A DNA stretch of 64,000 nt from Allotamlana fucoidanivorans (GCF_006265225.1 NZ_VDCS01000012.1:1-64000), one strand, 5' to 3'. Positions 53,158 to 63,617 are shown, numbered from the stretch's first letter. Notes: a model not told the origin generated them from the sequence alone. A program made the numbers and translations.

Positions 53158-54573
53158 ATGAAGAATAGAATAAAACATATAATAATAACTACGGTATTAG
53201 GACTGATATTGGTAGGATGTAGTAATGATTTTTTAGAGCTTGAACCTACAGATTCCATTTCTGAGGACAAAGTTTTTGATTCATACGTAACAGCAAATTC
53301 AGCTTTAATCGGTGCTTACAATCAATTAAGTAGCTTCAATTTTGAAGGTTTATACAACCCCATTATGGCAGATATTATGGGGGAAGACCTTATGGTAAAT
53401 GCCGTTGATAACTGGAACTGGTTTATATCTGTATACCAAATGGATGTATTACCTAACTATGTGTATGTTGATAACCCTTGGTGGTCTGGTTATAAGTTAA
53501 TTTATGATGCAAACAATATTATCAACAATGCCATTTATATTCCAGACGCGACTACAGAACAGATAGATAATTTAGTAGGCCAAGCAAGAGTACTTCGGGC
53601 TTATACATGGCTTAAGTTAGCACAAATGTATGCTCCGGCATATACCAAAGATCCAGATGCACCGTCAATTTTACTCAATACAGTAACTGGAGAAATTAAA
53701 TCGGGTTTTCAACGTGCCCCACTATCAGAAGTGTATGCTCAAATTGAAAACGATTTGTTGGCAGCTACCAATCAATTGAAAGAAAATAGTGATAAAGGTT
53801 TTTTTGATTTACGCGCAGCACACGCTGTTTTAGCTCGTTTGTATTTAGAAATGGGTAATTGGTCCTCAGCCAGAGACCATGCCAAATTGGCTTCAGAAGG
53901 TTTAGAGTTAATGGATATCAACACCATGTTCTCTGGGTTTAACAGAAGAAACTCTGAAACTATTTATACCATTGCTTATACACAAGATGATAATAACACC
54001 TATTTATCTATTCCCTCATTTTATTGGCCAGTAGGAGGCTACAGTTCTATGCGCGCTGATAGTGAGTTTGTAAACACCTTTACTGCCGCAGATGCCAGAA
54101 AGTCGTTCTTTTTAAAGGTAGATGATATTGACCCAGATAGGTATCTTATCGTCAAGTTTGCCCACAATAATTCGGTTGGAAATGCCGAACGCATTTGTAT
54201 TCGTGCATCAGAGATGTTACTTATAGAGGCAGAGTGTGAGGCAGAGTTAGGAAATTTCTCAGAAGCTCAAGATGCTTTATATGAGGTGCAAAGAAGATCT
54301 AACCCTGGCGTGTCAAAGAGTACATCAACAGGTCAAACCTTAATAGACGAGGTTTTATTAGAAAGACGTAAAGAGTTATTTGGTGAAGGTTTTAGATGGA
54401 ATGATATTAAAAGAAGACAACTACCATTCCATAGAGCAGGAGAGCACTGGGTAAAATTATCATTTACAGCTCAAGATCCTGATTATTACAGAATGACTTT
54501 CCCTATACCTCAATCTGAAATTGATGCGAACGATGCATTAGATAATTCAGATCAAAATATTGGATATAAATAA
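53158..54573 (+). CDS. SusD/RagB-family substrate-binding lipoprotein
   Basis: The ATG at 53158 gives a 471-aa protein with a lipoprotein signal ending LVGC, placing it on the outer face of the outer membrane over the SusC pore. The fold is helical with TPR-like repeats: FLELEPTDSISEDKVFDSYV, QARVLRAYTWLKLAQMYAPA, AHAVLARLYLEMGNWSSARD, and the standard C-terminal ERRKELFGEGFRWNDIKRRQ. An ATG at 53143 is also in frame, five codons earlier. SusD lids bind the ligand and open with TonB action. The length is at the short end of the family, like peptide-binding RagB. Confidence 0.95.
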   Translation: MKNRIKHIIITTVLGLILVGCSNDFLELEPTDSISEDKVFDSYVTANSALIGAYNQLSSFNFEGLYNPIMADIMGEDLMVNAVDNWNWFISVYQMDVLPNYVYVDNPWWSGYKLIYDANNIINNAIYIPDATTEQIDNLVGQARVLRAYTWLKLAQMYAPAYTKDPDAPSILLNTVTGEIKSGFQRAPLSEVYAQIENDLLAATNQLKENSDKGFFDLRAAHAVLARLYLEMGNWSSARDHAKLASEGLELMDINTMFSGFNRRNSETIYTIAYTQDDNNTYLSIPSFYWPVGGYSSMRADSEFVNTFTAADARKSFFLKVDDIDPDRYLIVKFAHNNSVGNAERICIRASEMLLIEAECEAELGNFSEAQDALYEVQRRSNPGVSKSTSTGQTLIDEVLLERRKELFGEGFRWNDIKRRQLPFHRAGEHWVKLSFTAQDPDYYRMTFPIPQSEIDANDALDNSDQNIGYK

Positions 54574-54583
54574 AATCAGGAAG

Positions 54584-56062
54584 ATGCTGAAAAACAAAGT
54601 GGTAACACATACAAATTTTAAACGGTTGGTGAGTATTGTAATGCTCTTAATAGCCTTTGGGTTATTAATGCAAGCCTGTTCACCTGATGAAGAACCTATA
54701 AACCTAAACCCTAATGCTGGGCCTAGTTTTATTGATATTGAAAATGACGGTTATGTGATACAGCTAAGTGCGGTTCCAGTAAAACCACCGTTAGTAGGTA
54801 CATGGCGTATTTACAATGGAGAAAATGGACGCTTTGAAGACATTCATGACCCAAGAACTTTATTTTATGGAGAACCTGGTGAAACCTATACTATTGGATG
54901 GGAAGTTAGTCATGGCGATGCTTATGAGGCCGCTTCAATAACCGTGTCTTTTAAACCACTTATCCCTATCATTATTGAGCCTAAAGCTAGTGTAGATACC
55001 CTGAAGAATAATGTGTCCGCTTATCTTAAAGCAGAGGCTCCAAAATATGGTGCAACTGGAAAATGGGAAGTGATTAATGGTGATGGAAGAATTGAGAATG
55101 CTGATAATTTTAAAGCTGAATTTATAGGTAAGGAGAAATCTGAATATAAATTACGTTGGACTTTGAGCTATGGTTCAAAAGCGGTTTTTCAGGAGGTTGA
55201 CTTTGTAACCGATGTGCTGAATGCCTACGCAGGTCCTGATCAACTCGATATTAAAAATGAAAAGGGTGCTGAGGATAAATATTTTACCCTTGAAGCCTAT
55301 CTACCCGCCGGTGCCACAGCAGAATGGGAAGTTGTTAAAAACGCAAATCTCGCTACGGTTTATGGTAAAAACAATCCTAACTCTTTAATAAAAGGAGTGG
55401 CAGATTCCCTATACACCTTAAAATGGAAAGTTGTTCTTGATGCTTACACCTCAGTTGATAGTGTAGATATCAGGTTCCGTGGTAAATGGGGGATGTTTAA
55501 AGATAGTCGTGATAACCAAACTTACAAATACGCAGAGATAAATGGTTTGGAATGGATGGCAGAAAATTTTAATTATGCTGCCGATCCTGGAAATGGTTCT
55601 TGGTATTATGGGCATGCCTATAGAAGCATAATCGAAGAAGGGTTCCCTTTAGAAACCAAGGAAGATCGTAAAAAGTACGGACGCTTATACTCTTATTTCG
55701 CTGCTAGAGATTATGCTCCTGAAGGTTGGCGATTACCAACGCCACAAGAATATGGAGATTTAATTGTGTCACAGGGAGGTACTTTATATGCCAAAGACAA
55801 ATTAGTTGAAGGGGGCCCAACAGGGTTCGATTTGGGCTATCCTGGGTATTTGGAATTCTCTAGCAGTTCAGATCCGGCTTTTAGGAACGTTTTTAGAGAA
55901 CAAGATAAAACAGGTATATACTGGACGAACACTTATGTAGAAAGTAATGGTTCCTCTGTTGTATTATATATAACATTGAATGGTGCATCTGTAGATCCAG
56001 TGGTTTTGCCTGCTAATTTCTATGCGCTTCCTGTGAGATATGTAAGAGAGATTCAAGATTAA
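54584..56062 (+). CDS. Lipoprotein with PKD-like repeats and a FISUMP domain
   Basis: The ATG at 54584, ten bases after the SusD stop, gives a 492-aa protein with a lipoprotein signal ending LLMQAC (about residue 32). Three tandem Ig/PKD-like modules of about 90 residues follow, each with G-TW-x-I-NG-GR or KWEV-NG patterns (GTWRIYNGENGRFEDIHDPR, GKWEVINGDGRIENADNF, AEWEVVKNANLATVYG). A C-terminal FISUMP-type domain carries the FKDSRDNQTYKYAEINGLEW, WMAENFNYAADPGNGSWYY, KKYGRLYSYFAARDYAPEGW and RLPTPQEYGDLI motifs. It is placed like the SusE/SusF surface lipoproteins and probably binds substrate. The exact ligand is unknown. Confidence 0.85.
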   Translation: MLKNKVVTHTNFKRLVSIVMLLIAFGLLMQACSPDEEPINLNPNAGPSFIDIENDGYVIQLSAVPVKPPLVGTWRIYNGENGRFEDIHDPRTLFYGEPGETYTIGWEVSHGDAYEAASITVSFKPLIPIIIEPKASVDTLKNNVSAYLKAEAPKYGATGKWEVINGDGRIENADNFKAEFIGKEKSEYKLRWTLSYGSKAVFQEVDFVTDVLNAYAGPDQLDIKNEKGAEDKYFTLEAYLPAGATAEWEVVKNANLATVYGKNNPNSLIKGVADSLYTLKWKVVLDAYTSVDSVDIRFRGKWGMFKDSRDNQTYKYAEINGLEWMAENFNYAADPGNGSWYYGHAYRSIIEEGFPLETKEDRKKYGRLYSYFAARDYAPEGWRLPTPQEYGDLIVSQGGTLYAKDKLVEGGPTGFDLGYPGYLEFSSSSDPAFRNVFREQDKTGIYWTNTYVESNGSSVVLYITLNGASVDPVVLPANFYALPVRYVREIQD

Positions 56063-56095
56063 TATTCCCATTTGACAAATAAAAAATTGAGAAAA

Positions 56096-59000
56096 ATGAA
56101 AAACATTAAAATATTTATACTGCTACTTTTGGGAATGCTCCATTTTGGAGTGATGCAGGCTCAAGATGAAAGGCAATCAGAAGATGATATCCTAAGTGGT
56201 AAAATCCGATTAAAATTTAAGCAAGAGGCCATAAACCAATCTAAAAGTTTTAAGGTGGCTACGGGTAAAACAACCTCAAAAGAAGTTGGTTTGCCTAATG
56301 TAGATAAAGTAAGTAATCAAATAGGTATAAAACAAATAAAGCGTGTGTTTCCTTTTTCTCCAAAATTTGAAGCAAAACACAGAAAATACGGACTTCATTT
56401 ATGGTATGAAGTAGAGTTCGATTCTAGCAAATCTGCTAAAGAAGTTATGAAACAATATGAGAGTATTGCTGACATTGACATTATAAAGCCTATCTATAAG
56501 AAAACCCAGATTGATGGAGGAAAAGAGCCTGTAGTGTTTAAATCTGATGAAGTGAAAAGTGCTATGGATGAGTCGATTGTACTAGAGTCTGATGATCCAA
56601 AATTATCAGAGCAGTGGCATTATGAAAGTAACGACAGGTTTGGAGAGTTTAGCTCTGATGTTGAATTATTTGAAGCATGGGAAACTACAACAGGGCATTC
56701 TGATATTATTGTAGCCATTGTTGACCAGGGTATTGATTTTAATCATGAAGATTTAAAAGATAATATGTGGCAGAATGAGGCCGAAATTAATGGAGTGGAA
56801 GGCGTTGATGATGATGGAAATGGTTATATAGATGATTTTTACGGATATAACTTTAATGTACGAGGTGCTATTACACCAGGTAATCATGGTACGCATGTTG
56901 CAGGAACAGTTGGTGCTGTTGGAAACAATGGTATTGGTGTTGCCGGAGTTGCTGGGGGCGATGGTTCAGGTAATGGTGTAAAATTAATATCTGCTCAGGT
57001 ATTTGATAGTCGTACCAATGGGGGGCTTAATTTCGCAGAGGCTATAGTTTATGGAGCAGATAATGGTGCTGTAATTTCACAAAATTCTTGGGGGTATAAT
57101 CGTCCAGATTATTATGAACCAGAGGTGCTTGATGCTATTCGTTATTTCATTGCTGAGGCTGGTCAATACCCAGGTAGCCCAATGAAAGGAGGTATTCTCT
57201 TCTTTGCAGCTGGTAATGACGCTGTAGAAAGCAATCGCTATCCAGGAGCCTTTGATGAGGTTGTAGCAGTTAGTAGCACAGGACCAACTGGGTTGCCAGC
57301 ACCTTATACCAATTTTGGTGATTGGGTAGATATTTGTGCGCCCGGTGGCGATATGACAAATTTTGGTGAAGAAGGCGGCGTATTGAGTACCATTACGAAT
57401 AATCAGTATGGTTATATTGAAGGTACCTCTATGGCATGTCCACATGTTTCAGGAGTTGCGGCTTTAGTCTTAGCTAAAAATATCAATGAGGGTAATACTA
57501 TTACACCTGACGATTTACGCAGAATTATTATTAATTCAACAACCCCCTTTAGATTTATTCACAACAGTAAGTATGGGAAAGGTATCTTAAATGCTGCTAA
57601 AGCATTAGTGGATGATAACCGAATTCCGCCCAATGCAATTACCGACTTACGTGCTGCTGAAAGTTTTCATAATGAAATACGATTAGCATGGACAGTGCCT
57701 AATGATGATGACGGATTTAGTCCTAGTTATTATTATTTAGCAATAGGGGAAGAACCCATAACGGCATCTAATTTTGAAAATCAAGGCCTCTTTTTGGTAG
57801 AAAATAATGTTGAAGCAGGGCAAACGTTCAATATAAATATTGGTGGCTTAATAAAAGAAACAGATTACTGGTTTGCGGTTAAATCTTTAGATCAGTTTGA
57901 AAATATTTCAGAGATCTCTAATATTCTGGCTACAACAACCTCTAGTGAGCCACATTTTATGGAATCGACCAAAAGTATCGATTTGACCATTGATGTAACC
58001 GATAATCCGTTGGCAAATGTCCCTGTTACTTTTTCAAACATTTCTGAAGGAATTATTTACTGGGAAAGCTTAATTTCTAACGAAACCTATTTCAGACCTC
58101 TAGAAACCGCCAGTGCTTCAGCTAAAACGGTCACATATAAATCCGATAGTATAGCAAATACTTCCAATGATGATTTAGGTGAGCCATTTGAAGCTATTCG
58201 CTATTTAACAGATAGTGACTTGTCTCAGGCCTCGCTATCATCCTTCGAGCACTGGAAAAATGATACTCCAGAGTATATCGCAGGGTTGTCATATGAAAAT
58301 GGTACACCTCCAGCATTCTTAGCCGGAACAGGTAATACCAATGCGGGGTTAATTATGGGAACACGATTTGATATTCCGTACGATTTTTCATTTAATTTAA
58401 CGCACCTTGAAGTAGCATTATTTCCTGAAACTAATGAGTTTCCTATCACTATTGAAATTAGAAAAGGTTCAAGAAATGATATGAATAAGGCTGAAACTGT
58501 ATATCAGCAAGAATATTATCCTGATGTGGCGAACGAATTTAAGTATTACAGAATTCCTATTTATAAGCCACAAAAGTTTCAGGATAATGAATCGTTTTGG
58601 GTGGTGTTTAATTTCCCAAAGGAGATGCTTAATCCTCAGGTGATGCAATTTGGTGGGGGAGAGTTTAATGAACGTTTTGTTGTGTCTAGAGATAATGGAA
58701 GAACCTATATTATAGCAAGAGATTTATTGTTCAGACCGGCTATTCCTATGCTTAGAGCATTTAGTACGGGAGAAAACGGATCATTTGTTTTTCTAGATCC
58801 TAATAACGGTGAAATTCAGGAGTTCTCAAATCAAGACATAAATATTACGGTTGATGCAAATAATTTAACTAATGGCAATCATTTAGCATCGGTTGGTGTT
58901 TTAACAAACGATATTCATAAACCTGTCGTAAATATTGAACTAAAACTAGAAGTAGTTGGCCAGGTAGCCGTTGTTGACAATACAGCATTACATGAATATG

Positions 59001-62000
59001 AAGTATTTACCAACGTAGAAAATGATCTTGAATTAGAGGTTGAAAATAAGGGATTATCAAATTTTGAAGTGTATGGTTATACGGTTGAAGGAGCAGGAAA
59101 TACTGAAGTATATGCAGATACGTTGATTGTGAATCCTGGAAATTTAGATAAGGTACCGTTTAAATATACACCAAGTCTTGAAGGCGCTATTAATGATAAA
59201 ATAACGCTTAACACAAATATTGGCGATTTACCTTTTGCCTTACGCCTCATTAGTGAGCAAGGACCAGACATTGCGTTGAGTGTATCAGCTTCAACAATTG
59301 ATGTTAATTATGAATCAAAAAGACAAGTGTCATTGTCTATTACAAATAATGGAACTGGGGCTTCTTTAAATTATGATTTGAATCATTACAATATTGCGAA
59401 TAAAAACTCTGGTTTAATGGGGCAGAAGCTCCATTATACTATGAGTTCTTCATTAGATATTGATGGCCCGGCGGCAAACTTGTGGGATGATATTTCAGAC
59501 TTTGGTACTGTGTTTTCAAGAGAAGAATTAAGAAATGCAATTCCTTTAGGTATGAAATTCCCATTCTTTAATCAAATGATGGAATCGCTAAGTGTTGATC
59601 TTTTAGGAACTGTAAATCTGTTTGGTTATAGAGCCTTAGTACCACTGAACATTCAGGGATCACCTTTAAATGTTAATCGATTAATTTATCATGCTTTTGG
59701 TGATAAAATTGTGTTAACATTTGAATGTCATTTAATGCGAAGTGGCTCTAAAGGGTATGCACATTATGGGGATACCGTAGAGTTTCAGGTTGTATTGTTT
59801 AAAAATGGCGCTATAGAATATCGTTATAAGGATGTAGATGACGTAACGCCAGATAAAGATTATACCATTTACGTGCAAGGGATATTGTCTGAAGATAAGC
59901 TAACGTTTAGAGATTACGGTGATACCCAAGAATTAGTAAATGGGTTGGTTGTAAGGTTTACGCCAGACCGAACTATTTCCATGATTGGAGAAACCAACAA
60001 ATTAGAAGGAACCATTTTAAGTGGAAATACCGAAGTGGTCAATTTAAATATAGAACCTAAAGCTTATGGCTTAACTGAAGGCACCTACAATGATACTATT
60101 GTTGTTTATAATAATACAGCGGCAAAATTTAATAAAGTGCCTGTAGTGATTAATGTTTCAGGAACACCAGAAGTTACGGTTAATGATTCTGTTCATTTTA
60201 AAGAGCCAGTATTTATTGGTGCTTCGAAAACTAAGTATTTAAAGGTTGAAAACAAAGGGGCGCAAGCTATTAATATAACGGCATTATCATCTGGTTTAGC
60301 GCAGTTTACCATAGATGCTTCAGTGTTGCCAATAATGTTAAATGCCACATCTAATGTAATGTTACCCGTAACATTTACTCCTACAAATTCTAATGAGTTA
60401 GTAGGCAATGTAACGGTTGGCTTTGAAGATGGTTCTATTCAACAAGCGGTTTTAAGGGCTAAGGGGCTAGATGATGCGCACTACACACATGATTTACCAC
60501 TACCTATTTCCGTGAGTTTAGGAGGTGGAGAAAAAACATCGGTACCTTTTAATATTACAAATACGAGTAGTGCTGTGGGACTGGAGTATGTGTTTAGAAA
60601 CAGCACATTTGCATCGGTAGCGAATGAAAGTACTGGTAAGGCCATAGGAGCAAATAACAGAAAAGCAACTGAAGATTATGGGTATGCCTGGAAATTAAGC
60701 GATTCCTTAAAAGTGTTTCATAAATGGGACATGATTGATTTAAATGAAGGCAGATTAGAGCTAGAAGAAAATGGGTATACCTCTGTAGAATTACCTTTTG
60801 AGTTTCCATTTTATGGTGAATATTATAGTACTATTTGGATTTCTATTAACGGATATATCTCCGTTAAGAAACCAAGTAATCAACCAGGAGAACCAACCTT
60901 TGTAATTGGAGATGATTTCAATGGGGTTATAGCACCGTTATGGACTAATTTAAAGCTACTAGAAAACAATAATGGCTTAAATTATAAACTTGAAGATGAT
61001 ACATTGGTAGTGCAGTGGTATAAACTAGTAGGGCAAAATGCTTCAATGAGCCCTGGTGAAGTGTCTTTTCAAGTAGAAATAAATAATGACGGTTATATTA
61101 AATTTCATTATGACGATATTGAGACTTGGGGCGGATTAATACAATATGGTATTAAGAGTCCAGATGGTACTGAGTTTCTTCAAGAGGAAAAAGCATTAAT
61201 AATGAGTTGGGCTAATATAAAAAACCATACCTCATACATTATAGCCCCACCACAGGTAGGAAGCGTTAGTACCCAACAGCAAGAAGCTTTAAACCTAACG
61301 GTTTCCGCTGAAGACATCTATTATCCTGGAATTTACAGTGATACTATTAGCTTAGTGTCAAATAGTAATAGTCAAAAAACTTTGGAAGTTCCAGTTGAAA
61401 TACATGTTACAGGGGCGCCAAAAATAGCCGTTACTGACACGCTAAGTTGGGATAATATTGTTTTTAGAAATAACTTAATCTTAACTAAAACGCTAAAAAT
61501 AACCAATAAAGGATACGATATTTTAAAAGTAACGCAAATCGCTTCTGAAGGCTTAGATGGATTTAATTTGTATGATGAAGCAGGTAATAAGATTATTAGA
61601 AGCAGTTCGGGTGTATTATTGAGTGCTATCAATATCAAGCCATGGGAAACTGTTACACTTACTGCAGAAATTGCGGTGTTGGTCAACCAAAACCAAATTG
61701 GGAAGATTATTTATACCAGTAATTCAGGTGCTGATGAAACGGTTGTAGAAGCTGCCATTGTAGATTCTCCAATGTTTAGTTGGAATGCTCAAGATCAAGA
61801 GTATACACTTACAAATATAGAGAAAGAGGTTTATACCTTTAATATAGAGAATAAAGGTGATTCAAAGTTATTCTATAATTTATCACCTGCAACGGTACCA
61901 CAAGTTGCTCCTACGCCAACAGAGCCTTATATCTCTGACCTGGAAGGAGAATATGATTTGCAAAAAAGGGTGACCGTTGATTCATTAGCTATTGAAACCA

Positions 62001-63568
62001 AAGAAGTTGGTGATGGTGTGTTTACACCGTTTGCAGTAGGGGCTAATTTGGCATTCTCTAATCGGTTTACAGCTCCGACAGGTGGTTTTAGTTTAACCCA
62101 TGTTAGAGCCTATACGTATTTAGATAAAATTGAAGAGCTTATCACTGTAATGGTTTATAAAGGAGGCGATTTGCCCCAAGATGGTGTAAAGCTATACGAA
62201 CAACAATTTGTAATTAATCAAAGAGTAGATAGTGAATGGATTTATTTCCCTCTAGAACAACCATTTTTCATACCAGAAGGAGAACAATTTTATATAATAG
62301 TTACACTTCCTGTTTCTAATAAATATATGGGATTTGATAATTCTGAAGACGAATCTATCCTTGAGGAGAGTTTTTCAGGGGTATATCAAGGTAATGAAAA
62401 GTATTACTGGTGGGCAAATTATGTACAAAGCATGCGTGTTCTCTGGAAAATAAGACCCTTAACGGCATCAGGTAAAAACCAGTGGTTAACTCTAGATACG
62501 TATGAAGGCGAGGTTTTAGGAGGAGAAACAGTAGCTATTAATGCTACCATAGACCCAGAAATAGCTGGGAAAGGTACACATTCAGGAAAGATTATAGCAA
62601 CCTCTAACGATATTAATAATCCAAGAGAGGAGGTAACTATTACCTTAAATGTGAATGGGGCTCCAGAGTTAAATTTCTATCCGAATATTTATAAAGATAC
62701 TTTGAATCTTGTTGAAACCGAATCTAAAGTGTTTAATTATTTATTTGAAGATGTTGAAGGAGATGCTATTACTGTTTCTATTGATGATAGTATTAAAGGT
62801 ATTGAATATGAGTTGACACAGACCGATGCAAACACAGCTCAGGTTACTGTAGAAACAGATTATGAAAGCGAAGGGAATTATAAAGTACCGCTAGCTTTTA
62901 CGGATGCCGTAGGCAATGTGACTAATGATACGATTGTAATTAACGTAATTGAGAAAAACCGTGCTCCAATTTTTAATACAGATTATGAGGTTGTTACCCT
63001 TAATCTCGCTGATAAAAATAGTGCAGTAACCATAGATCCTAACGAGATTTTTACAGATCCTGACGGTGATGTTTTTCAGTTCTTAGCTGGTAATTATAAT
63101 CCAGAGGTTGTTGATATGGCCTTTGGAAATCAGTTCATAAACTTAAACCCTATAAAAGTAGGCACAGGGCAATTGGTTTTTGCTGCAGATGATGGTAAGG
63201 AAGATGGTTTTGTAATTCATTTGGTTTACGTAAATGTAATTGATGATTCAGAAACGGCGTCGGGTGTTCCAGATGGTTTGTTTAATGATGTCCATTTTGA
63301 TGCATCAGATTTGCCAGCCATATTCACTCCAAATCCAGTAGTGAACGGAATGGCTAAACTGTATTACAAACTAGATGAAACTGCTGATGTGAGTATTCAA
63401 CTATTTAATTCAAATGGCCAATTACAATACACAACAAGCAAATCTAATGTGCCAGTTGGTGAACATGTGGAAGTATTATCATTGAATAAGCTAGCACCAG
63501 GTTTTTATATCTGCGTGTTAAATGCAGAGGATAAGGCGTATAAGAGTTTTAAAATAATAGTGAAGTAA
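56096..63568 (+). CDS. Giant T9SS-secreted subtilisin-family (S8) protease
   Basis: The ATG at 56096 gives a 2490-aa protein with signal peptide (ending VMQAQ) and an inhibitory propeptide-like region (about 30-150). The S8 catalytic domain (about 190-510) has Asp210 in VAIVDQGID, His267 in NHGTHVAGT, Asn330 in NSWGYN and Ser445 in GTSMACPHVSG. Behind it lie an Fn3-like domain (about 512-615), two beta-sandwich modules (near 760 and 1995), two FPF-x-G lectin-like modules (near 1150 and 1570), choice-of-anchor and cadherin-like modules (about 2195-2400), and a T9SS type A sorting domain ending FYICVLNAEDKAYKSFKIIV. The S8 aspartate motif is DQG, not DTG/DSG. It should be surface-attached and degrade protein. 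Confidence 0.93.
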   Translation: MKNIKIFILLLLGMLHFGVMQAQDERQSEDDILSGKIRLKFKQEAINQSKSFKVATGKTTSKEVGLPNVDKVSNQIGIKQIKRVFPFSPKFEAKHRKYGLHLWYEVEFDSSKSAKEVMKQYESIADIDIIKPIYKKTQIDGGKEPVVFKSDEVKSAMDESIVLESDDPKLSEQWHYESNDRFGEFSSDVELFEAWETTTGHSDIIVAIVDQGIDFNHEDLKDNMWQNEAEINGVEGVDDDGNGYIDDFYGYNFNVRGAITPGNHGTHVAGTVGAVGNNGIGVAGVAGGDGSGNGVKLISAQVFDSRTNGGLNFAEAIVYGADNGAVISQNSWGYNRPDYYEPEVLDAIRYFIAEAGQYPGSPMKGGILFFAAGNDAVESNRYPGAFDEVVAVSSTGPTGLPAPYTNFGDWVDICAPGGDMTNFGEEGGVLSTITNNQYGYIEGTSMACPHVSGVAALVLAKNINEGNTITPDDLRRIIINSTTPFRFIHNSKYGKGILNAAKALVDDNRIPPNAITDLRAAESFHNEIRLAWTVPNDDDGFSPSYYYLAIGEEPITASNFENQGLFLVENNVEAGQTFNINIGGLIKETDYWFAVKSLDQFENISEISNILATTTSSEPHFMESTKSIDLTIDVTDNPLANVPVTFSNISEGIIYWESLISNETYFRPLETASASAKTVTYKSDSIANTSNDDLGEPFEAIRYLTDSDLSQASLSSFEHWKNDTPEYIAGLSYENGTPPAFLAGTGNTNAGLIMGTRFDIPYDFSFNLTHLEVALFPETNEFPITIEIRKGSRNDMNKAETVYQQEYYPDVANEFKYYRIPIYKPQKFQDNESFWVVFNFPKEMLNPQVMQFGGGEFNERFVVSRDNGRTYIIARDLLFRPAIPMLRAFSTGENGSFVFLDPNNGEIQEFSNQDINITVDANNLTNGNHLASVGVLTNDIHKPVVNIELKLEVVGQVAVVDNTALHEYEVFTNVENDLELEVENKGLSNFEVYGYTVEGAGNTEVYADTLIVNPGNLDKVPFKYTPSLEGAINDKITLNTNIGDLPFALRLISEQGPDIALSVSASTIDVNYESKRQVSLSITNNGTGASLNYDLNHYNIANKNSGLMGQKLHYTMSSSLDIDGPAANLWDDISDFGTVFSREELRNAIPLGMKFPFFNQMMESLSVDLLGTVNLFGYRALVPLNIQGSPLNVNRLIYHAFGDKIVLTFECHLMRSGSKGYAHYGDTVEFQVVLFKNGAIEYRYKDVDDVTPDKDYTIYVQGILSEDKLTFRDYGDTQELVNGLVVRFTPDRTISMIGETNKLEGTILSGNTEVVNLNIEPKAYGLTEGTYNDTIVVYNNTAAKFNKVPVVINVSGTPEVTVNDSVHFKEPVFIGASKTKYLKVENKGAQAINITALSSGLAQFTIDASVLPIMLNATSNVMLPVTFTPTNSNELVGNVTVGFEDGSIQQAVLRAKGLDDAHYTHDLPLPISVSLGGGEKTSVPFNITNTSSAVGLEYVFRNSTFASVANESTGKAIGANNRKATEDYGYAWKLSDSLKVFHKWDMIDLNEGRLELEENGYTSVELPFEFPFYGEYYSTIWISINGYISVKKPSNQPGEPTFVIGDDFNGVIAPLWTNLKLLENNNGLNYKLEDDTLVVQWYKLVGQNASMSPGEVSFQVEINNDGYIKFHYDDIETWGGLIQYGIKSPDGTEFLQEEKALIMSWANIKNHTSYIIAPPQVGSVSTQQQEALNLTVSAEDIYYPGIYSDTISLVSNSNSQKTLEVPVEIHVTGAPKIAVTDTLSWDNIVFRNNLILTKTLKITNKGYDILKVTQIASEGLDGFNLYDEAGNKIIRSSSGVLLSAINIKPWETVTLTAEIAVLVNQNQIGKIIYTSNSGADETVVEAAIVDSPMFSWNAQDQEYTLTNIEKEVYTFNIENKGDSKLFYNLSPATVPQVAPTPTEPYISDLEGEYDLQKRVTVDSLAIETKEVGDGVFTPFAVGANLAFSNRFTAPTGGFSLTHVRAYTYLDKIEELITVMVYKGGDLPQDGVKLYEQQFVINQRVDSEWIYFPLEQPFFIPEGEQFYIIVTLPVSNKYMGFDNSEDESILEESFSGVYQGNEKYYWWANYVQSMRVLWKIRPLTASGKNQWLTLDTYEGEVLGGETVAINATIDPEIAGKGTHSGKIIATSNDINNPREEVTITLNVNGAPELNFYPNIYKDTLNLVETESKVFNYLFEDVEGDAITVSIDDSIKGIEYELTQTDANTAQVTVETDYESEGNYKVPLAFTDAVGNVTNDTIVINVIEKNRAPIFNTDYEVVTLNLADKNSAVTIDPNEIFTDPDGDVFQFLAGNYNPEVVDMAFGNQFINLNPIKVGTGQLVFAADDGKEDGFVIHLVYVNVIDDSETASGVPDGLFNDVHFDASDLPAIFTPNPVVNGMAKLYYKLDETADVSIQLFNSNGQLQYTTSKSNVPVGEHVEVLSLNKLAPGFYICVLNAEDKAYKSFKIIVK

Positions 63569-63578
63569 AATTTATAAT

Positions 63579-63617
63579 AAAATGGTTGGAGCATACCATG
63601 TGTTCCAACCATTTTAA
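63579..63617 (+). terminator. Strong intrinsic terminator closing the SusCD/protease locus
   Basis: AAAATGGTTGGA and TCCAACCATTTT pair perfectly over 12 positions, extended by GCA/TGT, around a 7-base loop, and are followed by A-rich then T-bearing sequence. It lies 10 bases after the protease stop. Confidence 0.8.
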
